Assembly: GCF_046773475.1 (NCBI RefSeq)
Contig: NZ_CP177239.1
Span: 3,658,001-3,722,000 of the forward strand
Length of the DNA stretch: 64,000 nucleotides
Reading direction: 5' to 3'
Source: Nitratireductor aquimarinus
GTDB lineage: Bacteria; Pseudomonadota; Alphaproteobacteria; Rhizobiales; Rhizobiaceae
The notes under the pieces were generated by a model. It worked only from the letters and a program-made list of their open reading frames with translations. It was not told the origin of the DNA and ran no database searches. Shown here one piece after another: positions 53,409 to 61,731 of this stretch (position 1 is the stretch's first letter; every line of letters begins with the position of its first letter). Made by a program: the position numbers and the translations under genes.

Positions 53409-53918
53409 ATGGACGCTGCAGAACTGCGCGCCATTCAGGCGCCGATCAAGGACCGCTATCGCGGTGAGCCGGGCGCAGCCCTCATCACGCTTCACGCCAG
53501 GGGCGCGCTCGACGATCAGAACATTGCCTGCAAGGTGGAGACCGGCCGCGCGATCGCCATTGCCGGGCTGCATCCGGCGACAGGCGGAACAGGGCTGGAA
53601 CTGTGCTCCGGCGACATGCTTCTGGAGGCGCTGGTCGCCTGCGCGGGCGTGACGCTGAAGGCCGTGGCCACGGCGCTGGAGATACCACTCCGGGCGGGCG
53701 TGGTTTCAGCCGAGGGCGATCTCGACTTTCGCGGCACGCTGGGCGTGGTGAAGGATACGCCGGTGGGTTTTGCGGAAATCCGGCTGTCCTTCGATCTCGA
53801 CACGGATGCATCGCAGGAGCAGCTCGATCAGCTGTTGAAGCTCACCGAGCGCTACTACGTGGTCTACCAGACGATTGCGAAAGGCCCTTCGCTCAGCGTG
53901 GCGATGACGCGGATGTGA
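53409..53918 (+). CDS. OsmC/Ohr-family peroxidase-like protein
   Basis: 169 residues. The two redox positions appear in GTGLELCSGDMLLEALVACAGVT, a Cys pair in the usual helix arrangement. Members reduce organic hydroperoxides or act in osmotic and envelope stress. The start at 53409 (MDAAELRAIQ) has a strong AAGGAGG site; an upstream frame to 53346 is rejected. Its 3' end overlaps the 3' end of the convergent modC gene by 26 bases, an unusual convergent overlap. Confidence 0.85.
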   Translation: MDAAELRAIQAPIKDRYRGEPGAALITLHARGALDDQNIACKVETGRAIAIAGLHPATGGTGLELCSGDMLLEALVACAGVTLKAVATALEIPLRAGVVSAEGDLDFRGTLGVVKDTPVGFAEIRLSFDLDTDASQEQLDQLLKLTERYYVVYQTIAKGPSLSVAMTRM

Positions 53919-55014
53919 GCCCGCCGCGCGGGCTTTCGATGCGCGCCATCTCGACGGAAACGGCCTTGAGCAGGGCGTGGACCCGGCTGCCCGGCTGAAG
54001 GCCGAGTGCATCCGCCGACTTCGCCGTGATGCGGGCCAGAAGCTGCTGCCCGCCAAAGCCGAGCGCAACGGTGGCGAACGCGCCGTCACGGCGAATCTCC
54101 TCGACAATTGCGGGAAGCTGGTTGCGGATCGACAGCCCGTCATGGGGCGCATTGGCGATGGCGACATCGCCCGCCCGCACGCGCAGCCGCACCGTCATGC
54201 CGGGTGCAAACCCGTTTCCGGTCAGCTCGATGCGGTCGTCATCAAGCGCGATGACGGCGGTGTGGTAAGCGGGGTCAACATCCGTGATGCGGCCTTCAAG
54301 GATGACGCCGGCCTCGTCGGGATCGCCGCCGGCGGCAAGGCCGAGGCGGGCGAGGATGGCGGCGGCGGGGCCGCTGTCGGAAACGCGTCCGTTTTCGATC
54401 AGCACCACCGTGTCGGCCAGACGCGCTACCTCCGAAGTTTCGTGGCTCACATAGAGGATGGGAATGCCGGCCTCGGTGCGGATCGCTTCCAGATAGGGCA
54501 GGATCTCGTTGCGCCGCGCCTTGTCGAGCGAGGAGAGCGGCTCGTCCATGAGAAGCAGCGCGGGGTCGGCAAGCAGCGCCCGGCCAATGGCGACGCGCTG
54601 GCGCTCGCCGCCTGAAAGCGTGGCGGGTGCAGCGTCGAGCCGGTCTTCAAGGCCAAGCAGGGCCACCACTTCATCGAAGGCGCGGGATGCCGGACGGCGA
54701 CCGGCCCAGCGGGCATAGGTGAGGTTTCTGCGCACCGAGAGATGCGGGAAGAGGCGCGCATCCTGAAAGACGAAGCCGATGCCGCGTTTTTCCGGCGGGA
54801 GGTTCGTTCCCGTGGCCGAATTGAACAGCGTGCGCCCGCCAGCCACGATGCGTCCCGACTGCGGCCGTGCCGTGCCGGCGATCATCTTGAGCAGGGTCGA
54901 TTTGCCCGCGCCGGATGGCCCGAACAGCGCGGTGACGCCTGCGCCGGCCTGAAAGGCGGTTTCGATCTCGAAGCTGCCGGCGCGGCCCCTGATGTCTACG
55001 TGTAGAGTGCTCAT
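53893..55014 (-). CDS. modC: molybdate ABC transporter ATP-binding protein
   Basis: 373 residues. Walker A (GPSGAGKSTLLKMIAG), signature (LSGGERQRVAIGRALLADP), Walker B (LLLMDEPLSSLD) and the switch His (YVSHETSEV) are intact. The C-terminal 110 residues form the molybdate-binding (MOP/TOBE) domain, e.g. VRLRVRAGDVAIANAPHDGL and LGLQPGSRVHALLKAVSV, which distinguishes ModC from other ATPases. It powers molybdate uptake with ModB and ModA. Its ATG overlaps the modB stop codon as ATGA. Confidence 0.95.
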   Translation of the reverse strand: MSTLHVDIRGRAGSFEIETAFQAGAGVTALFGPSGAGKSTLLKMIAGTARPQSGRIVAGGRTLFNSATGTNLPPEKRGIGFVFQDARLFPHLSVRRNLTYARWAGRRPASRAFDEVVALLGLEDRLDAAPATLSGGERQRVAIGRALLADPALLLMDEPLSSLDKARRNEILPYLEAIRTEAGIPILYVSHETSEVARLADTVVLIENGRVSDSGPAAAILARLGLAAGGDPDEAGVILEGRITDVDPAYHTAVIALDDDRIELTGNGFAPGMTVRLRVRAGDVAIANAPHDGLSIRNQLPAIVEEIRRDGAFATVALGFGGQQLLARITAKSADALGLQPGSRVHALLKAVSVEMARIESPRGGLTSASSPR

Positions 55015-55694
55015 GCGCGTCCTCCGGCGGTGAGCCTGCGGGCCAGATATTCGGACGCTACGATGGCGGCGAGCGCCAGGGCGACGGCGATTGCGATCAG
55101 GCGAAGGGCGGCGGCATCGCCCGATGGCGATTGCAGCAGCGCATAGATGGCGAGCGACAGGGTCTGTGTTTCGCCGGGAATGTTTGAGACGAAGGTGATC
55201 GTCGCCCCGAACTCGCCAAGCGCCTTGGCGAAGCCGAGAACGGCGCCTGCTATGACGCCCGGAAGGGCGAGCGGCAGGGTGACGGTGAAGAATACGGTGA
55301 GACGCGATGCGCCGAGCGTGCGCGCGGCCTCGCCAAAGCCCTGATCCATGGCTTCGAGCGACAGGCGGATGGGCCGCACGAGGAGCGGAAACGCCATGAC
55401 GCCGGCGGCGAGCGCCGCGCCCGTCCAGCGGAAGGCGAAGCTAATGCCGAACAGGTTTTCAAAGAGCTGGCCAAGCGGCCCTTTGGAGCCGAACAGGATC
55501 AACAGGCCGTAGCCGGTGACGACCGGCGGCAGCACGAGCGGCAGGGTGACCAGCGCCTGAACGACGCCCTTTCCGGGGAACTGCTTGCGGGCCAGAAGCC
55601 AGGCGACCGCAAAGGCCGGAACGAGCGCGCAGAGGATGGCGGTAAACGCCACCCTCGCGGACAGGAGTATGATCGAAAGTTCGGTCTCGCCCAT
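55011..55694 (-). CDS. modB: molybdate ABC transporter permease
   Basis: 227 residues with five or six membrane helices. The permease EAA-like loop is seen in QGFGEAARTLGASRLTVFFT, and LPLALPGVIAGAVLGFAKALGEFGATITF-type wording follows it, typical of ModB. It forms the channel of the ModABC importer. ModA lies nine bases upstream and modC overlaps downstream, so the order is modA-modB-modC. Confidence 0.94.
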   Translation of the reverse strand: MGETELSIILLSARVAFTAILCALVPAFAVAWLLARKQFPGKGVVQALVTLPLVLPPVVTGYGLLILFGSKGPLGQLFENLFGISFAFRWTGAALAAGVMAFPLLVRPIRLSLEAMDQGFGEAARTLGASRLTVFFTVTLPLALPGVIAGAVLGFAKALGEFGATITFVSNIPGETQTLSLAIYALLQSPSGDAAALRLIAIAVALALAAIVASEYLARRLTAGGRA

Positions 55695-55703
55695 GTCGGC
55701 AGT

Positions 55704-56441
55704 CTATTCCGTAGCTTCGGAAAAACCGAGATCGGTGAAGATCGCGCGACCGGCCTCGCTTTTCAGGAAGGCGAGGAAGGCTTCGGCGCTTTCGGCTCCA
55801 TCCTTCGTGGCGGCGGCGGGGTAGAGGATCGGCGCATGGCTGTCTGCCGGGAAGACATAGGCCCGCACCAGATCGCCGGCGGCTTTCTGGTCCGATCCGT
55901 AGACGATGGCCGCTTTGACCTCGCCACGGCTGGCGAGCTCCAGCGCCACGCGGACGTTTTCACCGAACACGGCGTTCTTCTCGACGTCTTTCCAGAGATC
56001 GAGGTTTTCGAGCGCCGTGCGGGCATATTTGCCGGCGGGCACATGGCTCGGATCGCCCATGGCGAAGCGCTCGTCAAGCAGGGCGTCGGGGCTGTCGGCC
56101 GGCTCTGTGCCCTCTGCGGCTGCGATGACGAGATTGTTGCCGGCGATGATGGTCTCGCTGTCGGCGCGGACCAGGTTGCGTTCGACCAGATACGCCATCC
56201 AGTCGGTGTTTGCGGAGATGTAGACATCCGCCGGCGCACCGGCCTCGATCTGGCGGGCGAGAACGGAGCTGGAGGCAAAGGAGACGACCACTTCGTCGCC
56301 ACCGGCTGCCTGATATTCGCCTGCGGCGCGCTCAATGGCGTCCTTCATGCTGGCAGCGGCGAAGACGGTGAGTTTTTCGGCGGTAGCCGCCGTGGAAAGA
56401 GAAGCGAGGAGGGCGAGGCTCACAAGAGCACGTTTGAACAT
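55704..56441 (-). CDS. modA: molybdate ABC transporter substrate-binding protein
   Basis: 245 residues with a signal peptide (MFKRALVSLALLASLSTAAT). The mature start EKLTVFAAASMKDAIERAAG and VVVSFASSSVLARQIEAGAP are the oxyanion-binding segments of ModA. It captures molybdate or tungstate in the periplasm. The start at 56441 has GGTGG upstream; the frame extending to 56519 is not supported. No ModE box and no modE gene were recognised upstream, so molybdate control is not visible here. Confidence 0.94.
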   Translation of the reverse strand: MFKRALVSLALLASLSTAATAEKLTVFAAASMKDAIERAAGEYQAAGGDEVVVSFASSSVLARQIEAGAPADVYISANTDWMAYLVERNLVRADSETIIAGNNLVIAAAEGTEPADSPDALLDERFAMGDPSHVPAGKYARTALENLDLWKDVEKNAVFGENVRVALELASRGEVKAAIVYGSDQKAAGDLVRAYVFPADSHAPILYPAAATKDGAESAEAFLAFLKSEAGRAIFTDLGFSEATE

Positions 56442-56690
56442 GGAACCACCATAGGTCATTGGCGCGGACGGGTGCCGCGCGCCGGTCAACGGGAATGCAT
56501 GGTGGTCAGGTCTGGACATTCGCGCCCCGAATGCCGCCCGAACCTTGGGACAGAGGCAGCCATCACGCGCTGCCCGGTTTGGATATTAGGAGGGCGGTGA
56601 CGGCGGGGTCAAGGGAGGATGGGGCAAAGCTCTGGGGATGGGGGTGGTGTGGTGGCGCGCCTGGTGACGGGGTGTGTGTTTCGCGAATGC

Positions 56691-57070
56691 CGGTGCCCGC
56701 CCCTCATCCTCACCTTCTCCCCGCATGCGGGGAGAAGGGGGCCTCGACGCCGGGGCCGGGTCGTTTGGCGGTGTGCGGCCTTTGGGCTTTAGGCGGGGCG
56801 GTTGCGTAGCTTCCTTCTCCCCGTTTGCGGGGAGAAGGTTCCGGCAGGGGGATGAGGGGCGTGCGGCAATGTTTGTGGATTGGCGTTGGTTTGGCCGTGG
56901 GGGCTGCGGCGATGTCGGTGCCCGCCCCTCATCCTCACCTTCTCCCCGCATGCGGGGAGAAGGGGGCCTCGACGGTGGGGCCGGGTCGTTTGGCGGCGTG
57001 CGGCCTTTGGGCTTTAGGCGGGGCGGTTGCGCAGCCCCCTTCTCCCCGCTTGCGGGGAGAAGGGGGCATT
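56691..57070. repeat. duplicated mosaic of palindromic repeats
   Basis: Two near-identical blocks, about 56691-56828 and 56916-57052, start with cggtgcccgcccctcatcctcac, continue through an ttctccccgcatgcggggagaa palindrome and a shared cctcgac...tttgggctttaggcggggcggttgcg segment, and end in another ttctcccc palindrome. They are 225 bases apart, with an inverted copy of the ending between them. The same element family is at 40.37-40.56 kb. Non-coding; frames here are low-complexity. Confidence 0.85.
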
Positions 57071-57139
57071 GACGTTGAGGTCGGCTTTTCGTCGGGGTGG
57101 CCATGACTGGAAGATCATGACCGGACGGTCGAGAAACGG

Positions 57140-57835
57140 TCAGGCCGTTGCTTGGGAGACGGTTGCCTCGATGTGGTCGACAAGCGGGTCGGGCAGGCGC
57201 AGGCGGCCGGCGAGCATGTCGAGATAGCCGCGTTCGGCGCGGGTCTTCGGTTCGATGGTGAGGCGCGAAGCCGTGTAAAGCTCGATCTTCTGGGCGTCGG
57301 TCTGTGCGGCCTCGACCAGCGCATCGAGATCGACCGGGCGCTCCAGCTCACGCATGAGGAAGGCTTCCTCTTCGCTGTCGATGCCGGAAAGCTTGAGCTT
57401 GTCGGCGATCTTGGCGCGCTCGCTTTCATCGATATGACCGTCGGCGCGGGCGGCGGCGATCATGGCGCGCACCAGCGCCAGCGCGAATTCGCCCTCGCCC
57501 TGCGGGGCCTGGGCGGGGTTGAAGCTGGTGTCTTCCGGCGGCGGCAGAAGCTCGCCTTCTTTCGCAGCCTCGGTAGGCTCCTTGCCGGACTGATAGTTCT
57601 GATAGGCCTTGTAGGCGATGCCGGCCACGGCGGCGATGCCGCCGAGCTTGAGCGCGCTGCCGGTGACGGAACGCCCCGTGCTGGTGCCCAGAAGGACAGC
57701 CGCGATGGCGCCGGTTGCAAGCGGATTGTCCTTGGCGAGCTGAACCGCCTGGCCCGCCTTGTCGCGCACGGTTCCCTGCGTTCCGGGCACCTGTGAGCCC
57801 AGAAGGTCGTTCAGCAGCTTCTTTGGATCAAACAT
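57140..57835 (-). CDS. DUF533 (YebE-like) membrane-associated protein
   Basis: 231 residues. The N-terminus (MFDPKKLLNDLLGSQVPG) leads to a glycine/alanine-rich hydrophobic stretch (GGIAAVAGIAYKAYQNY near residue 80), then a C-terminal helical TerB-like domain: LALVRAMIAAARADGHIDES, KIADKLKLSGIDSEEEAF, AERGYLDMLAGRLRLPDPL. The ARADGHIDESE acidic segment matches TerB-like ion-binding helices. GAGGAG precedes the ATG at 57835. Function of DUF533 is unknown. The upstream extension to 58201 is antisense to the 3' end of the HD-domain gene and is rejected. Confidence 0.86.
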   Translation of the reverse strand: MFDPKKLLNDLLGSQVPGTQGTVRDKAGQAVQLAKDNPLATGAIAAVLLGTSTGRSVTGSALKLGGIAAVAGIAYKAYQNYQSGKEPTEAAKEGELLPPPEDTSFNPAQAPQGEGEFALALVRAMIAAARADGHIDESERAKIADKLKLSGIDSEEEAFLMRELERPVDLDALVEAAQTDAQKIELYTASRLTIEPKTRAERGYLDMLAGRLRLPDPLVDHIEATVSQATA

Positions 57836-57954
57836 CCGCATCTCCTCGTTTCGCGCCTGTCGCGCCGTAGCGTTGGCGAAAAGGTAGGAAGGCATTTGCG
57901 GCATTGCAATGTTGCAGGGCGCTGCAACCGGCATGGGGCGACGAAAGTCCAATG

Positions 57955-58725
57955 TCATCCGAAGGGTTCGGCAGGAGCCTTGCCGCCTGACAGCCCGGTC
58001 ATGATGGCGGGGCGGGTGCCCTTTCTGTGTTCGGCGGTTTCGAACCGGAGGGCTTCGATCACGCCGTCGCGTGGGAAACGCTCCAGGACCTTTGCGAGCG
58101 TGGCGGGTGCGATGCGGTGGCGGCCAGCGCCGAAAAGATCGCAGACCGCGCCGCGCGACACCAGATGCGCCTCCGCGCCATGGGCGCGGGCGGACACCCA
58201 TCCGTTGAGATGGAGCGCGATGGCGTCACCGACCTTCCGGCCGATCTCGCCGCCATGTCCCTTCGTGCAGAGATGATCGCGCGCCCGCTCGCCGCCGCTG
58301 AGCGCAAAACAGCGCGTGCAGAGTGACGGCTCGTGGCGCTCGGTCAGGCCGATATCGTGCAGGATGGCGGCGGCGAAGAACAGGGCGGGATCGTGGTCGA
58401 GGCGCTCATGGGCCGCGATCAACGCGCCGAACAGATAGGTGCGCCAGCTATGGAAAAGCAGCGCATCGCGATGGGTCTCCGTGGCGAGCTGAAGCGCATC
58501 TTCGACCAGCGCGGTCTGCGGCGGCATCAGCGCGTCGAGCGAGACCGGGGCCGGGGTGAGAAGGCCGAGGCGGTGGCGAACCGTGTCGAGTGCCTGCTGC
58601 ACCTGCACAAAGGCGAGATTGCCGATGAGGCGGATTTTTTCGCCGCCGCTCAGTGTTCCATCCGTTCCGTGGCCCCAGGCGAGTGTGCCCATGGCTGCAT
58701 TTCCGGGATGTTTGGATTGGGTCAT
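57955..58725 (-). CDS. HD-domain protein (cyanamide-hydratase-like)
   Basis: 256 residues. The HD metal-binding pattern is visible: H...HD with ATETHRDALLFHSWRTYLFG, then FFAAAILHDIGLTERHEP and DAIALHLNGW. A cysteine pair (LCTRCFALSGG) follows the HD dyad. This resembles HD-domain hydratases/hydrolases such as cyanamide hydratase and uncharacterised relatives; the substrate is unknown. The start at 58725 (MTQSKHPGNAAMG) was chosen because the promoter/operator region lies directly upstream; the long frame to 59139 is a shadow of the TetR gene. Divergent from that regulator. Confidence 0.83.
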   Translation of the reverse strand: MTQSKHPGNAAMGTLAWGHGTDGTLSGGEKIRLIGNLAFVQVQQALDTVRHRLGLLTPAPVSLDALMPPQTALVEDALQLATETHRDALLFHSWRTYLFGALIAAHERLDHDPALFFAAAILHDIGLTERHEPSLCTRCFALSGGERARDHLCTKGHGGEIGRKVGDAIALHLNGWVSARAHGAEAHLVSRGAVCDLFGAGRHRIAPATLAKVLERFPRDGVIEALRFETAEHRKGTRPAIMTGLSGGKAPAEPFG

Positions 58726-58742
58726 TGTGATGTGCCTTGATA

Positions 58743-58799
58743 TTTGTACTGTTTCGCATAAAAATGCACGGAGATGAATTTTATGCAAGATGGTACAAA
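58743..58799. promoter_or_regulatory. two mirrored operators between HD-domain and TetR genes
   Basis: Site 1 (58743-58762) reads TTTGTAC, six bases, GCATAAA. Site 2 (58780-58799) is the same pattern on the other strand. Each is a quasi-palindrome of TetR-operator size, and together they form one large dyad in the 74-base gap between divergent start codons. Confidence 0.8.
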
Positions 58800-59381
58800 A
58801 TGATTGCACGCCGAGGACGTCCGCCTGCCTATGACCGCGAAGCGGCGCTGATGGCCATTGCAGAAGCGTTTCGCCTGCGCGGCTATGCCGCTGCCTCGCT
58901 GGACGAGATCGCGCGGGCGGCGGGGATGAACCGGCCCAGCCTTTTCGCCGCGTTCGGCAACAAGAAGGCCATGTATCTGGCCGCCCTTGAAGATTACCGG
59001 CGGCGGATGGAACGGGCGGTCTCGCCGGCGCTGGAGCGCGAGGGGCCTCTGGGCGATGCGCTGACGGGGTTCTTCGACGCGGCGGTCGGCTTTTATGGCG
59101 AGGGTGCTGCGCCTGGCTGTCTGGTTCTGTGCACGGCAACGGCGGAAGCGCCGGCCGATGAGGAGATCGCAGCCGCGCTGGCGGACACGATCCGCGGGAT
59201 CGAGGCGCAGCTTACGGCGCGGATTGCGCGGGAAGCGGCTGACGGTGAAGTGGCGGGGCTTGCGCAGTTGATGGTGTCGGTTCTGATCGGCATTGCCGTT
59301 CAGGCCCGTGCGGGTGTTGACGAGACGGCGCTGAAGCGCTTTGCGCGCGCCGGCGTGGCTGCGGCATTGCGTCAGTCCTGA
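58800..59381 (+). CDS. TetR/AcrR-family transcriptional regulator
   Basis: 193 residues. The N-terminal DNA-binding domain is clear: RRGRPPAYDREAALMAIAEA, YAAASLDEIARAAGMNRPSL, and FAAFGNKKAMYLAALEDYRR. The ligand domain contains GCLVLCTATAEAPADEE, a segment common in TetR_C regulators of aldehyde- or quinone-responsive genes. The ATG at 58800 is the last base of site 2, so bound repressor would block both its own and the HD gene. The frame upstream to 58737 is not used. Confidence 0.92.
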   Translation: MIARRGRPPAYDREAALMAIAEAFRLRGYAAASLDEIARAAGMNRPSLFAAFGNKKAMYLAALEDYRRRMERAVSPALEREGPLGDALTGFFDAAVGFYGEGAAPGCLVLCTATAEAPADEEIAAALADTIRGIEAQLTARIAREAADGEVAGLAQLMVSVLIGIAVQARAGVDETALKRFARAGVAAALRQS

Positions 59382-59410
59382 TGATCGAACTTTGACATTT
59401 CGCGCATCGG

Positions 59411-59583
59411 GTGGCGCTGTGGTTCGGCCTTGCCGATACGAGCCCGGTGCATTCGCCGGACTTCGGCGCGACGCTGGATGGCCGTTTCGTCAACAGCACG
59501 CTGCACCGGCTTGAAGGCGAGGGCAGCGCCATTCTGTGGAGCAATGCGGACGCGATACTCGAGGATCTGGCCGCAGCGGTCTA
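59411..59583 (+). pseudogene. short coding remnant, possible C-terminal fragment
   Basis: A 57-codon plus-strand frame from a GTG to TAG encodes VALWFGLADTSPVHSPDF, then DGRFVNSTLHRLEGEG and AILWSNADAILEDLAAAV. The amino acid content and codon choice look protein-like, with balanced hydrophobic and acidic residues unlike most noise frames here. There is no ribosome site, and an upstream TGA closes the frame at 59393. I do not recognise the family. It may be the tail of a decayed gene, between the TetR and trhO genes. Confidence 0.35.
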
Positions 59584-59615
59584 GAGCAATCCGCTTTTCC
59601 TGGAATTGCTTTAGG
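59582..59615. repeat. short intergenic palindrome related to the pntB-side repeat
   Basis: agcaatccgcttttcctggaattgct forms a dyad whose 'ttcc'/'ggaa' wording matches the repeat after pntB. It overlaps the end of trhO. Confidence 0.4.
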
Positions 59616-60561
59616 CTTTGTGCTTCTCTGACGGTGCGCCGATGGGGAAGCTCTCGCCGCGTTTTTCGGCCAGTTCCACCTGGCGCTGGCGCTCGGCATA
59701 GCGGGCGCGGTCTGCTTCGCTGCGGGTTTCGGCGCAATGCGGGCAGGAAACGCCTTCCTGAAACAGCGGGGAGGCGCGCTCCTCAGGCGTCAGCGGATGC
59801 CGGCAGGCGCGGCAAAGCGTGGCGTCGCCCTCTTCGAGACCGTGGCGCACCGAGACGCGTTCGTCGAACACGAAGCACTCGCCTTCCCACAGGCTTTCTT
59901 CGGCCGGAACCTCTTCCAGATATTTCAGGATGCCGCCCTTGAGGTGATAGACGTCATCGACGCCGATCAGCTTCATATAGGCGGTGGCCTTTTCGCAGCG
60001 TATGCCGCCGGTGCAGAACATGGCGACCTTGCGCCCCTTGAGGCGATTGAGGTTGCGCTCGGCCCAGGCGGGGAAGTCGCGGAAGGTTTCCGTTTCCGGA
60101 TCCTCGGCGCGCGAGAACGTGCCGATGGCGGTTTCGTAGGCGTTGCGGGTGTCGACGACCAGCGTGTCGGGATCGGCGATCAGCGCGTTCCAGTCGGCAG
60201 GCTCAACATAGGCGCCGACCTGATTGACGGGATCGACCTCGGGCACGCCCATGGTGACGATCTCCTTCTTCAGCCGCACCTTCATGCGGTGGAAGGGCAT
60301 TTCGGAGGCCGTGCTGTATTTGACCTCGATGCCCTTGAGGGCGGGGATCGTTTCCAGATGGGTGATCAGCGCGTCGATGGCTTCGGGCGCGCCGGCAACG
60401 GTGCCGTTGATGCCCTCGGCGGCCAGCAGAAGCGTGCCGCGAATGCCGTTCTTCTCGCAGAAGGCGGCAAGCTGCGGACGCAGCGCCTCATAATCCGGCA
60501 GGGCGGCGAAACGATAAAGAGCGGCGACGCGGAACGTCTGGTCTGGCGAGGATGAAATCAT
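59611..60561 (-). CDS. trhO: tRNA uridine(34) 5-hydroxylase (rhodanese-like)
   Basis: 316 residues. The N-terminal ferredoxin-like domain (FRVAALYRFAALPDYEAL; GTLLLAAEGINGTVAG) is followed by a rhodanese domain with DTLVVDTRNAYETAIGTF and the active cysteine in VAMFCTGGIRCEKATAYM, and by a C-terminal cysteine cluster (CRACRHPL ... CPHC). This matches YceA/TrhO, which hydroxylates U34 of certain tRNAs. AGGAG precedes the ATG at 60561. Lone gene. Confidence 0.93.
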   Translation of the reverse strand: MISSSPDQTFRVAALYRFAALPDYEALRPQLAAFCEKNGIRGTLLLAAEGINGTVAGAPEAIDALITHLETIPALKGIEVKYSTASEMPFHRMKVRLKKEIVTMGVPEVDPVNQVGAYVEPADWNALIADPDTLVVDTRNAYETAIGTFSRAEDPETETFRDFPAWAERNLNRLKGRKVAMFCTGGIRCEKATAYMKLIGVDDVYHLKGGILKYLEEVPAEESLWEGECFVFDERVSVRHGLEEGDATLCRACRHPLTPEERASPLFQEGVSCPHCAETRSEADRARYAERQRQVELAEKRGESFPIGAPSEKHKA

Positions 60562-60715
60562 GCGCGGTCTCCTACGCTTCTCCTTTTCAGCTTGCAAGAA
60601 AAAGCCGCGTTTTCCTCGGTTTGAGGGGGCGGATGCGGGTTTGCGCGGGTTTTCCTGAAGCGCGTTTTCTCCCCGGCTGCGGGGGCGGGGCGATAATTCC
60701 TGAAAACGGAGAGGG

Positions 60716-61612
60716 ATGAGCGCGATGTTTTCGGACGCGGAGATCGGTGAAATCTGGGATGCGGCGCTGGCGGCGGGGCTGGAGCCTGCGCTGCTTCTGG
60801 CGGTGGCGCAGGTGGAAAGCGGCGGGCAGGTGTCGGCGATGGTGCGCGGCAGGGCGGAGCCGCCGATCCGGTTTGAGGGGCATTATTTCGACCGTCGGCT
60901 TTCCGGTGCGAAGCAGGCGGCGGCGCGGGCGGCGGGACTGGCTTCGCCCGAGGCGGGTGCGATTGCCAATCCACGCAGCCAGGCGGCGCGCTGGGCGCTT
61001 TTGCAAAAGGCGGCGCGCATCGACCGCAAGGCGGCGTATGAGTCGGTGTCGTGGGGCGTGGGGCAGGTGATGGGCGCGCACTGGAGCTGGCTCGGCTTTG
61101 CCGATGTGGAGGCGCTGGTGGCCGAGGCGCGCGACGGCCTTGCCGGGCAGATGCGTCTGATGCTGCGCTACATCGAAAAGGCCGGGCTGAAGGAGCCGCT
61201 TGCCGCGCATGACTGGGCGCGGTTCGCGCATGGCTATAACGGGCCGGGCTACCGGCGAAACCGCTATGACCGGAAGCTGGCGCAGGCCTATCGCGCATAT
61301 GCGGGGAAGCGTGTCGAAGGAAGGCAGGCTGCTGAAGGTCTGCTGAAAATGGGCGCGCGGGGAGAGGCGGTCGAGAGCGTGCAGACCATGCTTTCGGCGC
61401 AGGGCTATCCGGTGGCGGCGGATGGCGTTTTCGGGCAGCGCACCGAGGAGGCGCTGAAGCGGTTTCAGGCGGAGGCGGGTATCAGGGTGGATGGCATCGC
61501 GGGGCCGGTGACGCGTGCGGCGCTTCGTCGGAGCCTGCCGCTCACCGGGCTTTTCACGCGCGCAAAAGCGTTTGTTTTGCGCCTCTGGCGCGATTTGCCA
61601 CGGGCGTTTTGA
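60716..61612 (+). CDS. endolysin-like N-acetylmuramidase with peptidoglycan-binding domain
   Basis: 298 residues. The N-terminal 180 residues match the DUF3380/N-acetylmuramidase domain: LLLAVAQVESGGQVSAMV with a likely catalytic Glu, RFEGHYFDRRL, SWGVGQVMGAHWSWLGF and RFAHGYNGPGYRRNRYD. A PG_binding_1 domain follows (VQTMLSAQGYPVAADGVFG, FQAEAGIRVDGIAGPVTRAAL). There is no signal peptide, so export would need a holin-like or other route; this domain pair is common in phage endolysins but no phage genes flank it. The start is ambiguous between 60716 and 60725, both near GGAGAGGG. Confidence 0.85.
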   Translation: MSAMFSDAEIGEIWDAALAAGLEPALLLAVAQVESGGQVSAMVRGRAEPPIRFEGHYFDRRLSGAKQAAARAAGLASPEAGAIANPRSQAARWALLQKAARIDRKAAYESVSWGVGQVMGAHWSWLGFADVEALVAEARDGLAGQMRLMLRYIEKAGLKEPLAAHDWARFAHGYNGPGYRRNRYDRKLAQAYRAYAGKRVEGRQAAEGLLKMGARGEAVESVQTMLSAQGYPVAADGVFGQRTEEALKRFQAEAGIRVDGIAGPVTRAALRRSLPLTGLFTRAKAFVLRLWRDLPRAF

Positions 61613-61731
61613 GCGTTGCGGCTTGCCAGTTTCGGAAGAAAAGTGTTCATGGGCGGCGAAATCGATGTATTGAACCGTTTTAAAAGTGCGGTTTCGCACG
61701 AAACGGACAGGCCTTGAGGAGAGGTGTGCAC

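Noticed and set aside
56691..57070. Possible CRISPR array in the repeat-rich region
   Set aside because: Repeats are palindromic mosaics with irregular spacing and no unique spacers of constant length; no cas genes nearby.
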